Below the pieces are notes generated by a model, which searched no databases, was not told the origin of the DNA, and saw only the letters and a list, made by a program, of their open reading frames with translations. Positions 26,382-34,749 of a stretch of DNA of 64,000 nt are shown piece by piece. The stretch's first letter is position 1. Each line of letters starts with the position of its first letter. Source of the DNA: Bradyrhizobium sp. CCGUVB4N (GTDB lineage: Bacteria; Pseudomonadota; Alphaproteobacteria; Rhizobiales; Xanthobacteraceae); the NCBI RefSeq assembly GCF_024199945.1, contig NZ_JANADP010000001.1, positions 5,704,001 to 5,768,000 of the forward strand, written 5' to 3'. The position numbers and the translations under genes were made by a program.

Positions 26382-26490
26382 CCCCTTGTCGGTGTGGCCT
26401 ACCGCACATCATTAACCCGTGGTTAGCCATACGCTTACGGCCACTGGAACGAAGCAATTTGCCTCAAATTATCCCGGCGGAAGGTGACAC

Positions 26491-26643
26491 ATGGCCCGCA
26501 TCGATTATCTCAGAGAGCAAGTCGCCCGCGCCGAGCGTCTCGCGAAGGCGATCCTCGACCAACAAGCCGCCGAACGACTTCAGGCGTTCGCCGCCGAATG
26601 CCGCGCGGAAATGCAGGTTCTGTCTCTCAAGACTGCTGCGTAA
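26491..26643 (+). CDS. Small hypothetical protein, 50 aa
   Basis: ATG at 26491, reading MARIDYLREQVARAERLAKA onward and ending AECRAEMQVLSLKTAA then TAA. GGCGGAAGG lies seven bases before the start. The sequence is a single amphipathic, charged helix with heptad-like spacing. Very short helical proteins beginning M-A-R-I-D-Y occur in Bradyrhizobium with no assigned function. The good ribosome binding site and codon bias support it as real. Confidence 0.65.
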   Translation: MARIDYLREQVARAERLAKAILDQQAAERLQAFAAECRAEMQVLSLKTAA

Positions 26644-26652
26644 GGCAGCGCG

Positions 26653-27000
26653 CTACACCAGTTTCATCGGCGTATCGGCAACCACGCGCAAATCGATCCT
26701 GCCGATCAACGCCGAACGTCGCGCCTCCGCAGCACCGATCGCATCGTCCGTCTGCCGCAACGTGCTGATGTTCGAGCCGAGGGATACAATCCCGCCCAGC
26801 ACCAAGGCAATCGATCCGAGCGCGGCAGTCTGACCAAAACCAAACAGCCCGAGGATGGTGACCAGGAGCAGCGCCGCGCCGCTGCCGATCGCGATCTTGG
26901 ACGCCAATATGTACTTCCGGCAGCGCTCGGCAATCTCGGCGAGCCGCTCGATCCGATCTTCGATGTCGGAGATTTCGTCGGTCGGATCGTCTTCGGTCAT
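26653..27000 (-). CDS. Hypothetical membrane protein with N-terminal coiled coil
   Basis: A 115-residue protein. The acidic N-terminus (MTEDDPTDEISDIEDRIERLAEIAERCRKY) forms a short coiled coil, followed by two membrane helices (about 35-55 and 60-78) and a basic C-terminal helix. No family is recognised. It converges on the 50-aa gene, with nine bases between stop codons and no visible terminator. Confidence 0.7.
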   Translation of the reverse strand: MTEDDPTDEISDIEDRIERLAEIAERCRKYILASKIAIGSGAALLLVTILGLFGFGQTAALGSIALVLGGIVSLGSNISTLRQTDDAIGAAEARRSALIGRIDLRVVADTPMKLV

Positions 27001-27018
27001 CGGATTTTGGATACCGAT

Positions 27019-27103
27019 TGTAGGGCGGATTAGGCGCAGCCGTAATCCGCCGCGTGCATTATCGAAAAAGATGGCGGATTACGCTTCGCTAATCCGCCCT
27101 ACA
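27019..27103. repeat. Palindromic repeat (AGGGCGGATTAGGCG family), copy 2
   Basis: A full-length form with outer arms TGTAGGGCGGATTA and TAATCCGCCCTACA and inner arms CGTAATCCGCC and GGCGGATTACG. It lies between two minus-strand genes. Confidence 0.8.
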
Positions 27104-27116
27104 CGACTACGCCCCC

Positions 27117-28649
27117 TCACAACGGCAAATTGTCGTGCTTCTTCGCCGGGGCTTCCACCTTCTTGTCCTTCAGCATCGCCAGCGCCCTTGCGATCCGCTT
27201 GCGGGTCGAGTGCGGCATGATGACGTCGTCGATGTAGCCGCGCTCGGCTGCGATGAAGGGCGACAGGAAGCGGTCTTCGTATTCCTTGGTGCGGGCGGCG
27301 ATCTTGTCGGGGTCGCCGATGTCAGAGCGGAAGATGATCTCGACCGCGCCCTTGGCGCCCATCACCGCGATCTGGGCGGTCGGCCAGGCGTAGTTCATGT
27401 CGGCGCCGATTTCCTTCGACGCCATGACGTCGAAGGCGCCGCCATAGGCCTTGCGGGTGATGATGGTGACCAGCGGCACGGTGCACTGCGAGTAGGCGAA
27501 CAAGAGCTTCGCGCCGTGCTTGATCAGGCCGCCATATTCCTGCGCGGTTCCGGGCAGGAAGCCCGGCACGTCGACGAAGGTGACGATCGGAATGTTGAAG
27601 GCGTCGCAGAAGCGGACGAAGCGCGCGGCCTTGCGCGAGGCGTCGGAGTCGAGCACGCCGGCCAGAACCATCGGCTGGTTGGCGACGAAGCCGACGGTGC
27701 GGCCCGCGATGCGGCCGAAGCCGGTGACGATGTTCTTGGCGAACATGTCGGCGATCTCGAAGAAATCGCCCTCGTCCACGACCTTCAGGATCAGCTCCTT
27801 CATGTCGTAGGGCTTGTTCGGATTGTCCGGGATCAGCGTATCGAGCGACATGTCGATCCGGCCGATGTCGTCAAAACTCGGCCATTCCGGCACGCCGTCG
27901 CTGTTGTTGGACGGCAGGAAGTCGATCAGGCGACGCATCTGCAACAGCGTCTCGACGTCGTTCTCGAAGGCGCCGTCCGCGATCGAGGAGCGCGTGGCGT
28001 GCACCGAGGCGCCGCCGAGCTCTTCGGCGGTGACGACCTCGTTGGTCACCGTCTTCACCACGTCGGGCCCGGTGACGAACATGTAGCTGGTGTTCTTCAC
28101 CATGAAGATGAAGTCGGTCATCGCCGGCGAATAGACGTCGCCGCCGGCGCAGGGGCCCATGATGACGGAGATCTGCGGGATCACGCCCGAGGCGAGCACG
28201 TTGCGGCGGAACACATAGGAATAGCCGGCGAGCGCGGCGACGCCTTCCTGGATGCGGGCGCCGCCCGCGTCATAGAGGCCGATGATGGGCGCCCGTGCCT
28301 TCATCGCCATGTCCTGGAGTTTTGTAATTTTCAGCGCGTGCGTCTCCGAGAGAGACCCGCCGAACACGGTAAAATCCTTGGCGAAGACAAACGTCTTGCG
28401 GCCGTTGACGGTGCCCCAGCCGGTGACGACACCGTCGCCAGGCACCTTGTTCTTCTCCATGCCGAACTCGGTGGAGCGGTGCTCGACGAACATGTCGAAC
28501 TCCTCGAACGATCCCTTGTCGAGCAGGAGCTCGATGCGCTCGCGGGCGGTCAGCTTGCCGCGGGCGTGCTGCGCCTCGATGCGCTTCTCGCCACCGCCGA
28601 GCTTTGCGCCGGCACGACGGTCTTCAAGGGCGTCCAGGATATTCTTCAT
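27117..28649 (-). CDS. Acyl-CoA carboxylase carboxyltransferase (beta) subunit
   Basis: A 510-residue biotin-dependent carboxyltransferase of the propionyl/methylmalonyl-CoA type. Two crotonase-like halves carry the acyl-CoA and carboxybiotin oxyanion motifs (GLYDAGGARIQEG and DVPGFLPGTAQEYGG), and the C-terminus ends ...APAKKHDNLPL, typical of PccB. It transfers carboxyl from biotin to propionyl-CoA in the route to succinyl-CoA. The biotin-carrying alpha subunit is not in this window downstream of it, so the partner lies elsewhere. Confidence 0.93.
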   Translation of the reverse strand: MKNILDALEDRRAGAKLGGGEKRIEAQHARGKLTARERIELLLDKGSFEEFDMFVEHRSTEFGMEKNKVPGDGVVTGWGTVNGRKTFVFAKDFTVFGGSLSETHALKITKLQDMAMKARAPIIGLYDAGGARIQEGVAALAGYSYVFRRNVLASGVIPQISVIMGPCAGGDVYSPAMTDFIFMVKNTSYMFVTGPDVVKTVTNEVVTAEELGGASVHATRSSIADGAFENDVETLLQMRRLIDFLPSNNSDGVPEWPSFDDIGRIDMSLDTLIPDNPNKPYDMKELILKVVDEGDFFEIADMFAKNIVTGFGRIAGRTVGFVANQPMVLAGVLDSDASRKAARFVRFCDAFNIPIVTFVDVPGFLPGTAQEYGGLIKHGAKLLFAYSQCTVPLVTIITRKAYGGAFDVMASKEIGADMNYAWPTAQIAVMGAKGAVEIIFRSDIGDPDKIAARTKEYEDRFLSPFIAAERGYIDDVIMPHSTRKRIARALAMLKDKKVEAPAKKHDNLPL

Positions 28650-28798
28650 TTGCTCCCGCCAGTTCTTAGCCTAAATGCGATTGCCGGGGGTTCTAACACG
28701 GCATTTTGCGGACCGGGAAGCGGCTTTCGGCGCCGCAGGGCTGCCTTGCCGCAGCGTGAAAGCGCAAGGAATTACAAAGTTTTGCCTGGGAGGCGACC
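28650..28798. promoter_or_regulatory. Divergent intergenic region upstream of carboxylase and DUF4260 genes
   Basis: A 149-base gap between outward-facing genes, so promoters for both lie here. I could not assign clean promoter boxes. A GGGAGG ribosome binding site for the plus-strand gene ends at about 28793. Confidence 0.4.
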
Positions 28799-29203
28799 AT
28801 GGACGAGAGAGCGGCCGAGACCGGGGCTGCAACCGGCGGCGTCAACATCATGCTTCGGCTGGAGGGCCTGACCCTGTTCGCAGGCATGGTGATGCTCTAC
28901 GCGACCTGGGGCGGGTCCTGGTGGGTGTTCGCCCTGCTCTTCTTCGTCCCCGATCTGAGCTTCCTGGCCTATCTGTCGGACGCCAAATTCGGCGCGCTGA
29001 TCTACAACGCCGCCCACAGCTACATGGCGCCGGTGGCGCTGTTGACGTTCGGTTTCGGCCTCGCCTCGCCGCTCACCCTGTCCATCGCCCTGATCTGGCT
29101 TGCCCATATCGGCATCGACCGGGCGCTGGGCTATGGCCTGAAATATTCCGCAGGGTTCGGCTTCACCCATCTGGGGCGGATCGGGCGGCAGAAAAACGCC
29201 TGA
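28799..29203 (+). CDS. DUF4260 family membrane protein
   Basis: A 134-residue inner-membrane protein with about four helices. LRLEGLTLFAGMVMLYA, FFVPDLSFLAYL and HIGIDRALGYGLKYSAGFGFTHLGRIG match the DUF4260 family, whose HIGxDRxxGYGLK signature is clear. The function is unknown. The ATG has GGGAGG six bases upstream. It is probably monocistronic. Confidence 0.87.
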   Translation: MDERAAETGAATGGVNIMLRLEGLTLFAGMVMLYATWGGSWWVFALLFFVPDLSFLAYLSDAKFGALIYNAAHSYMAPVALLTFGFGLASPLTLSIALIWLAHIGIDRALGYGLKYSAGFGFTHLGRIGRQKNA

Positions 29204-29365
29204 CCTGCGCGGCACCCGCGGCGGGATGAGCGCGATTTGCCCGTGCTGATCGGTTGACCCGGCGCGGCGATTCAGGCTTGCTCGGGCTTACGATCAGGCG
29301 CCGAATGTTGCGTGAGCTCAGTCGGTACGGCGGCGGTCATCACGTCCGGCTGCAAGCATCACCTC

Positions 29366-29962
29366 ATGTCCGCCAAGGTCGTTCCCCTGCCTCCGAACAG
29401 CGCGTCCGAGACCACCGACTTCCTGCGGCGGATGGCCAGCATGGTGTCGGGGCGGAACGGCGAGATGCTGCTGCGCGCGGCAAGCCTGATCGAGTCGCTA
29501 GCGCAGCGGGCGATGTCGGCCGAGCGGCTCTATCATCAGCAGCAGGAAGAGAACAAGCGCCTGGTGGAGCTGCGCGAAGCCACCGAACTCGCCTCCGACG
29601 CCATGGTCAGCCAGATCGCGGCGCTGCGGGCGCAGCTTGCCGAGGTGACGGCGGCTGCGGCCGCCGAACGGGCCGCATTCGACAGCGAGCGCGGCAGGCT
29701 GCTCGACCTGATGCAGCATGCGGAAAGCCACATCGGCAAGCTCACCACCGAGCTCGACACGCTGCGTGCCTCCGTCGACGCCTTCAACGAGACCGTGATC
29801 TCCGTGCCGATCGAGGTGCTGCGGCTGGCGCGCACCCAGTTCGATTATCTCTCCAGCGGCTTCGCGCGGAAGGGCGACGTGATCTCGCAGGCGATGAGCG
29901 AGATCGGCGGCTTCGCCATCGACCAGGCGCTGACGGCAAAGAAGCCCGCCGACAAGGCGTGA
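29366..29962 (+). CDS. Hypothetical coiled-coil protein
   Basis: A 198-residue protein starting MSAKVVPLPPNSASETTDFLRRMASM. Residues 40-145 are strongly helical and rich in Ala, Glu and Leu, with coiled-coil heptads and no membrane segment. The start is uncertain because no good ribosome binding site precedes 29366; a GTG at 29312 would add 18 residues. No family is recognised. Upstream 29204-29365 shows no other gene. Confidence 0.6.
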   Translation: MSAKVVPLPPNSASETTDFLRRMASMVSGRNGEMLLRAASLIESLAQRAMSAERLYHQQQEENKRLVELREATELASDAMVSQIAALRAQLAEVTAAAAAERAAFDSERGRLLDLMQHAESHIGKLTTELDTLRASVDAFNETVISVPIEVLRLARTQFDYLSSGFARKGDVISQAMSEIGGFAIDQALTAKKPADKA

Positions 29963-30033
29963 CGCGCCCGCGCGAAAATTGACAGCGCGCATTCCGGTTG
30001 ATCTACTTCCCAAAAATCATAAGGGAGGATCCG

Positions 30034-31026
30034 ATGCCGACGGCATTCCGCGTCGTTGCCACGCTCGTTGCGCTCTGCGTTTCAACCGCGCTTGCCGGTG
30101 CTCAATCGCTTCCCAAGGATGCCCCGGCGCGGACCGAGATCTTCCCGATCTCGTCGCTCACCCTTTCCGACCAGCAATTCCTCAGCGGCGATGCCGGGGC
30201 CGGCAAGCCCGTCACGGTGGCCGGCGAATTCCGCGTCGCGCAAGGGTCGGGCAAGATGCCGGTCGTGGTGCTGATGCACGGCTCGAGCGGCGTCGGTGCC
30301 ACCACGGAAGCCTGGGTGCACGAATTCAACGCCATGGGCATCTCGACCTTCGTGATCGACGGCTTTACCGGCCGCGGGCTGACGGTGACCGGGCCGAACC
30401 AGGCCCTGCTCGGCCGGCTCAATTTGATCATCGACATCTACCGGTCGCTGGAGATTCTGGCGAAGCATCCCCGCGTCGATCCTGACCGCATCGTGCTGAT
30501 GGGATTTTCGCGCGGCGGCCAGGCGACGCTCTATGCCAGTCTCGATCGCTTCAACAAGCTCTGGAACAAGTCCGGCGTGCAGTTCGCCGCCTACATTCCG
30601 TTCTATCCGGATTGCTCGACGACGTATCAGACCGACACCGAGGTCGAGGCGCGCCCGATCCGCATCTTCCACGGCACGCCCGACGACTACAATCCCGTGA
30701 AGAGCTGCAAGGCCTTCGTCGAACGGCTCAAGGCGGCGGGCCGCGACGTGGTGCTGACCGAATACCCCGACAGCGCCCATGGTTTTGACAGCGGCCTGCT
30801 CGGCGTCAACACGGTCACGGTGTCCGCCAACGCGCAGACCGTGCGCAACTGCCATATCAAGGAAGGTGACGGCGGCCTGCTGATGAACGGCGATACCAAC
30901 ACGCCCTTCACCTACAAGGACCCTTGCATCGAGCTCAACCCGCATGTCGGCGGCAATCCCACAACGGCTGCGGAGTCGCGCAAGGCCGTGGTGGAATTTT
31001 TGCAGGCGCTGTTCAAGCTGGGGTGA
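30034..31026 (+). CDS. Secreted dienelactone hydrolase family protein
   Basis: A 330-residue alpha/beta hydrolase with a signal peptide (MPTAFRVVATLVALCVSTALAGA) and an excellent AGGGAGGA site before ATG 30034. VVVLMHGSSGVG forms the oxyanion strand. The nucleophile is Ser159 in GFSRGG rather than the Cys of true dienelactone hydrolase. Asp217/218 (GTPDDYNP) and His249 (SAHGFD) complete the triad. It is likely a periplasmic serine esterase; the substrate is unknown. Confidence 0.87.
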   Translation: MPTAFRVVATLVALCVSTALAGAQSLPKDAPARTEIFPISSLTLSDQQFLSGDAGAGKPVTVAGEFRVAQGSGKMPVVVLMHGSSGVGATTEAWVHEFNAMGISTFVIDGFTGRGLTVTGPNQALLGRLNLIIDIYRSLEILAKHPRVDPDRIVLMGFSRGGQATLYASLDRFNKLWNKSGVQFAAYIPFYPDCSTTYQTDTEVEARPIRIFHGTPDDYNPVKSCKAFVERLKAAGRDVVLTEYPDSAHGFDSGLLGVNTVTVSANAQTVRNCHIKEGDGGLLMNGDTNTPFTYKDPCIELNPHVGGNPTTAAESRKAVVEFLQALFKLG

Positions 31027-31051
31027 GGAGCAGCCCGATTTGCACCGATGT

Positions 31052-31169
31052 CGTAGGGTGGGCAAAGCGACTTGTCCGCCGTAGCTCGAAGAGCGAAGGC
31101 GGAAGCGTGCCCACCGAAACGCGGAGAGAGATCGTGGGCACGGCGCTGCGCGCCTTTGCCCACCCTACG
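31052..31169. repeat. GTGGGCA interspersed repeat, copy 3 (full length)
   Basis: A complete copy with outer ends CGTAGGGTGGGCAAAGC and GCCTTTGCCCACCCTACG, and inner GCGTGCCCACC and GTGGGCACGGCGC. The inverted ends make it a long imperfect hairpin. It lies between two convergent genes. Confidence 0.85.
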
Positions 31170-31186
31170 GGATCTCGCATGGAGCC

Positions 31187-31843
31187 CTACGGCTCACCCG
31201 GCTTGAACGGCTCCTGCTTGTCAGGCGGCACCGTTTCCTCGGCCATCGCGAGCAGCATCGCCACCATCACGTAATTGCCGGTGAGCGAGGTGAGATCGAC
31301 GATCTGCTGGTCGTTGAGGATCTTCTTGGCGCGCGCATAGGTCTCGTCGGTGACCTTCCTGGTCGTGGTGAGCTCTGTGACGAAATCGTAGACCATGGCC
31401 TCGTCCTCGGCCATGTTGGACGGCCGCTTGTTGGCCTTGAGTTCGGCGATGATGTCCGCCGACAGGCCCGCCTTCGCCGCCAGCGGCGCATGCGCGAACC
31501 ATTCCACCTGCGAGCGCCATTGCCGGCCGATGATGATGATCGCGAACTCGTTGAGCTTGGTCGGGACCGAGGTTTCCCAACGCAGATAATGCCAGAGGTC
31601 GAACAGACGCTGGCCGAGCACCGGGCTGCGGATCAGGGGATTATAGGGTCCGCCGATGCCGACGCTCGACACCTTCATGATCTGCTCGCCGAGCGGCTTC
31701 TGCGTGGCGTCGAGCTGGTCCATGGTGAGCTGCGGAAAGCGCGGCTCCTTGCTGGTGGCCGGTGCGGCAAACATCGTCGCGGCGAACCAGCCGCCGGCCG
31801 CAGCCAGCGTGAGCGACGACAGCCAGAGCGGCGTTGATGTCAT
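31187..31843 (-). CDS. Exported carboxymuconolactone decarboxylase-like protein
   Basis: A 218-residue protein with a signal-like N-terminus (MTSTPLWLSSLTLAAAGGWFAATMFAAPATS) and an AhpD/CMD-type helical fold. The expected region reads RQWRSQVEWFAHAPLAAKAGL, retaining the Glu and His but with no CxxC or single catalytic Cys. This argues against AhpD-type peroxidase or disulphide activity. It is a divergent, probably periplasmic member; the activity is unknown. Confidence 0.8.
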   Translation of the reverse strand: MTSTPLWLSSLTLAAAGGWFAATMFAAPATSKEPRFPQLTMDQLDATQKPLGEQIMKVSSVGIGGPYNPLIRSPVLGQRLFDLWHYLRWETSVPTKLNEFAIIIIGRQWRSQVEWFAHAPLAAKAGLSADIIAELKANKRPSNMAEDEAMVYDFVTELTTTRKVTDETYARAKKILNDQQIVDLTSLTGNYVMVAMLLAMAEETVPPDKQEPFKPGEP

Positions 31844-31920
31844 GAGTGTCCTCCCGACCTTTTCTTGTGCTTGGTCGGAGGATGCTAGTCGAGCCGTACG
31901 TTGCGCGCCAGCTTGATGCG

Positions 31921-32184
31921 CTACCGCGCCCGGCCCGACAGCCGCAGCACGAAGACGAGGACCTCGGCCACGGCCTTGTAGAGATCAGGCGGAATCTCCT
32001 CGCCTAGCTCGACCTTGGAGAGCGCGCCGGCCAGAATCTCGTTCTCCTCGATCGGGATGTCGTTGGCCTTGGCGATCTCGACGATCTTTTCGCCGATCGT
32101 ACCCTTGCCCTTGGCGACGACGACGGGCGCATTGGTGCCCTTCTCGTAATGCAGCGCAATGGCAAGCTTTGATGGATCGCTCAT
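31921..32184 (-). CDS. FlhB C-terminal-domain protein (FlhX-like)
   Basis: An 87-residue soluble protein equal to the cytoplasmic C-terminal domain of the flagellar export switch FlhB: ALHYEKGTNAPVVVAKGKGTIGEKIVEIAKANDIPIEENEIL. It starts just where FlhB would begin after its autocleavage NPTH site, which is absent here. FlhX-type proteins in other bacteria can stand in for the cleaved domain in substrate-specificity switching. Its start overlaps the end of the FliK-like gene by four bases (ATGA), so the two are translationally coupled. Confidence 0.85.
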   Translation of the reverse strand: MSDPSKLAIALHYEKGTNAPVVVAKGKGTIGEKIVEIAKANDIPIEENEILAGALSKVELGEEIPPDLYKAVAEVLVFVLRLSGRAR

Positions 32185-33809
32185 GTGGCGCGATCCAGGA
32201 AATGACCGGCGCGGGCCGGCGGTGCCTGCGGCGGCGTACCGTCGCGTACGATGATGTCACCGGGCTTGAGCTCGGCCCTGGTCAGCGCCTGATTGAGCTC
32301 ACCGATCCCGGCGCGGAGCTGCTGCGCGGTCGCCGGCCGCTCGGCCCACATCCGCACAAAGGTCTTGTCGCCGTTGAGCGTGATCAGCGCGTGCACGGGC
32401 CCGCTCGGCTCGACATTGAGCGTGAAGCGCGCGCGCCAGGCGCGCTTCGCGGGATCGGCTTGCTCGTTGCCGCCGTCGCGCGAGATCTCGAACTGCGCCA
32501 TCGCGGTGCCCTGCTGGGTCGCGAACGGAATCTCGAAATTCCACTGCGGCACGCTCGGATCGATCCGATGGCCGCTGGCATCGGATCGATCGGGCAGCGA
32601 GGCGACCTGCAATAGCGTCTGCCGCGCAATCGCGGCATCGGTATCGTCGAGCAGGCGATGCACGGTCGCGGCGAGCGGCGTGTCCGGCGTCAGCGATGGC
32701 GAGGCGATTGCTTGCGGCGACGGCAGTGCGCCGCGAAACGGCGGAGGCGTGGTCGTACGCGCGGCCGCTTCGAAGGCGTGGCCGTCGGGCACGGCCTTGG
32801 TGGCGCCCTGAACATTCCCGATCAGGCGCGGCAGGTTTTGCGTGACCTCTTGCAGCAGGGTCGCGGCCAGACTTGGGGAGATCGTCCGCGGCAGCGCCGC
32901 CTGCGGCGTTTCGCCGGCTATGTCCGCGAGCACGGCGGCCACGACATTGGCGTTGCGCTGCATTTGCGGCGGTGGGGCCATCTCTGCGTCAGGCACCGCC
33001 GCCGGCACTGCGTTGCCGGCAGCTTGAGCCGGCGAGCTTGCGGCCTGCGGCGTGGTGACGGCGCTCGTTGCGGCCGCAACGGCCGGCGTCGGTGGCGCGG
33101 CAGTTTCAAGCGTGCCTGATGTTGCTGCCAGGGTCTGACGCAGCACCAGTAGCGCGGCCTTCAAATCCGGCACCGCGCCTGACGGTGGCGTCGTGCCTGA
33201 GGCAAGCGAGGCCTCGAGAAACAGGCCGGACTTCTGGAAGGCGGATTCGATATCGCCGCCATCAAGAGCGGTATTGAGCGGTGTCTGTTGCGCCAGCACG
33301 TCCAGCACGGCCTGCTTCAAGCCGGCCGGCAATTCGCTGCCGGTCACGACGGACGCCAGATTGGCGAACAGCGGCGCCTGGCTGCCTTGCTTGGTCACCG
33401 CCTCGGCTGAAGCCACGGTGACGGCGATCTGCTCCGTCGGCGTCAGCGGATTACGCGCCGTGGCCGCGGATGGCGCAAGCGACGGGCTGTCGACCAGCGA
33501 CGCGGCGGTCGGCGTCAGCGTGACCTGATCCGCGCTCGCCCCGCCTGCCCCGTTGACGACGGCCAGCCGGATGGTGCCGTCGTTCTGCGATACCGCGAGT
33601 TGGAGATTTTGCCCTGGCGTCAACGACACCTCGGACATGACGTCCATCGAGAGGTTGGCGATTGCGATCCGCACCAGATTGTCGGCGAGCACGCTCACGA
33701 CCCTGGCGTCGACCACGCTGCCGGCCTGGAGCACGAGATCGGGCGTCGCCGCATCAGCCACGGGGCTGGCGGCACTGACGGGTATGATCGAGCTTATCGG
33801 CGTCGGCAT
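32181..33809 (-). CDS. fliK: FliK-family flagellar hook-length control protein
   Basis: A 542-residue protein. The N-terminal 400 residues are low-complexity, rich in Ala, Pro, Thr and Ser, as in hook-length rulers. The C-terminal globular part (about 425-520) matches the FliK C-terminal domain (WNFEIPFATQQGTAMAQFEISRD...HALITLNGDKTFVRMWAERPATAQQLRAG). FliK is secreted, measures the hook and contacts FlhB to switch export to filament subunits. Coupling to an FlhX gene fits this. No other flagellar gene is present, so it is an outlying pair. The paralogue's role is inferred. Confidence 0.8.
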   Translation of the reverse strand: MPTPISSIIPVSAASPVADAATPDLVLQAGSVVDARVVSVLADNLVRIAIANLSMDVMSEVSLTPGQNLQLAVSQNDGTIRLAVVNGAGGASADQVTLTPTAASLVDSPSLAPSAATARNPLTPTEQIAVTVASAEAVTKQGSQAPLFANLASVVTGSELPAGLKQAVLDVLAQQTPLNTALDGGDIESAFQKSGLFLEASLASGTTPPSGAVPDLKAALLVLRQTLAATSGTLETAAPPTPAVAAATSAVTTPQAASSPAQAAGNAVPAAVPDAEMAPPPQMQRNANVVAAVLADIAGETPQAALPRTISPSLAATLLQEVTQNLPRLIGNVQGATKAVPDGHAFEAAARTTTPPPFRGALPSPQAIASPSLTPDTPLAATVHRLLDDTDAAIARQTLLQVASLPDRSDASGHRIDPSVPQWNFEIPFATQQGTAMAQFEISRDGGNEQADPAKRAWRARFTLNVEPSGPVHALITLNGDKTFVRMWAERPATAQQLRAGIGELNQALTRAELKPGDIIVRDGTPPQAPPARAGHFLDRAT

Positions 33810-33866
33810 CTTAGGGCAGCCCGGGGAGCGCTACTCCCACCCTAGGGTCCCGTCGTAAACCTCTCG

Positions 33867-34661
33867 TTAAGGACCTTCGGCCCCGGGCGGATTAACCGCC
33901 GCCAGGACCGCCACGGCAGCGTCGAAATCCCGCAACCGGGTCACCCGGCGGGCAGCCGCCTCCTCGTCCACGCCCCATTGGTCGATGTTCCAGTCCTCGT
34001 CGACATGGGCGGCGGCCCAGACCTGGCCGGCGTCACGGACGCCATGGGCCAGCGCCAGCGCCAGCAACGCCGAGCCGGTCAGGGTCGTGACGATATGGAG
34101 GGCGGCGACCGACCAGGGATCCCCCGGCAGCGCAGCGCGGGCGGCCCGGAGCGCCTCGTCCGGCTGCTTCACATGCATGATGCCCTCGGACAGGATGAAA
34201 TGCGCCCCCAGCGCCTCCGCGGCCCAGAACAGCACCGGATCCCAATGCGCGGCCTCGCGGGCGACCAGCCCTTCGGGATGGCCGGCGCGATAGAACAGCA
34301 GGTCGGTCTCGAAGTATTTTGCGAGGTCATCCGTGACGAGTTCGACGCGGTCGACCACCCCCTCGACCACGCTGTTGGCGATCCGCGTCAGCGGCATGGT
34401 CACGGGATCGATCGCCTCGCCCTGCGCCGCCCATTCCGCGGCCACGGCATCGGCGAGCGCCCGCACCGGGATAACCACCTGACGGGCGGAGGGCGTGCGG
34501 ATCGGCTTGCCATCGAGCGTGATGGCAAAGCCGCCCTCGGCCTCGGTCACGCCGGCCTCCTTGTAGAAGCGCTTGCGCAGCGGCGTCCGTGCGGACGCAC
34601 GCGCCGATTCCCGCGGATCCGGTGGGGGTTGGCCTGCTGCTTCTTCGAACAATTCGCGCAT
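33867..34661 (-). CDS. ATP12 family chaperone
   Basis: A 264-residue protein starting MRELFEEAAGQPPPDP. The family's core is visible: RKRFYKEAGVTEAEGGFAITLDGKPIRTP, then VAAEWAAQGEAIDPVTMPLTRIANSVVEGV and LFYRAGHPEGL. In mitochondria ATP12 binds the F1 alpha subunit during ATP synthase assembly, and alphaproteobacterial homologues are presumed to do the same. An open frame to 34847 is rejected because its first 62 residues match nothing and cross the repeat at 34693. Confidence 0.92.
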   Translation of the reverse strand: MRELFEEAAGQPPPDPRESARASARTPLRKRFYKEAGVTEAEGGFAITLDGKPIRTPSARQVVIPVRALADAVAAEWAAQGEAIDPVTMPLTRIANSVVEGVVDRVELVTDDLAKYFETDLLFYRAGHPEGLVAREAAHWDPVLFWAAEALGAHFILSEGIMHVKQPDEALRAARAALPGDPWSVAALHIVTTLTGSALLALALAHGVRDAGQVWAAAHVDEDWNIDQWGVDEEAAARRVTRLRDFDAAVAVLAAVNPPGAEGP

Positions 34662-34692
34662 GTGAGTTTTCGGTCTCCGCCGCGAGTGCAGC

Positions 34693-34728
34693 CTTTTAGA
34701 GTAAGATCGGCTTTTAAGGTAAGATCGG
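34693..34728. repeat. 18-bp tandem repeat in the divergent ATP12/DUF3828 gap
   Basis: Two adjoining copies, CTTTTAGAGTAAGATCGG (34693-34710) and CTTTTAAGGTAAGATCGG (34711-34728), match at 16 of 18 positions. It lies between two outward-facing starts (34661 and 34750), so it could hold tandem regulator sites or simply be a slippage duplication. Confidence 0.7.
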
Positions 34729-34749
34729 CGGCCGATAAAGCGAGCGGGC

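Noticed and set aside
31187..31843. AhpD-type alkylhydroperoxidase assignment
   Set aside because: The catalytic CxxC is absent, so only the fold-level CMD-like call is supportable.
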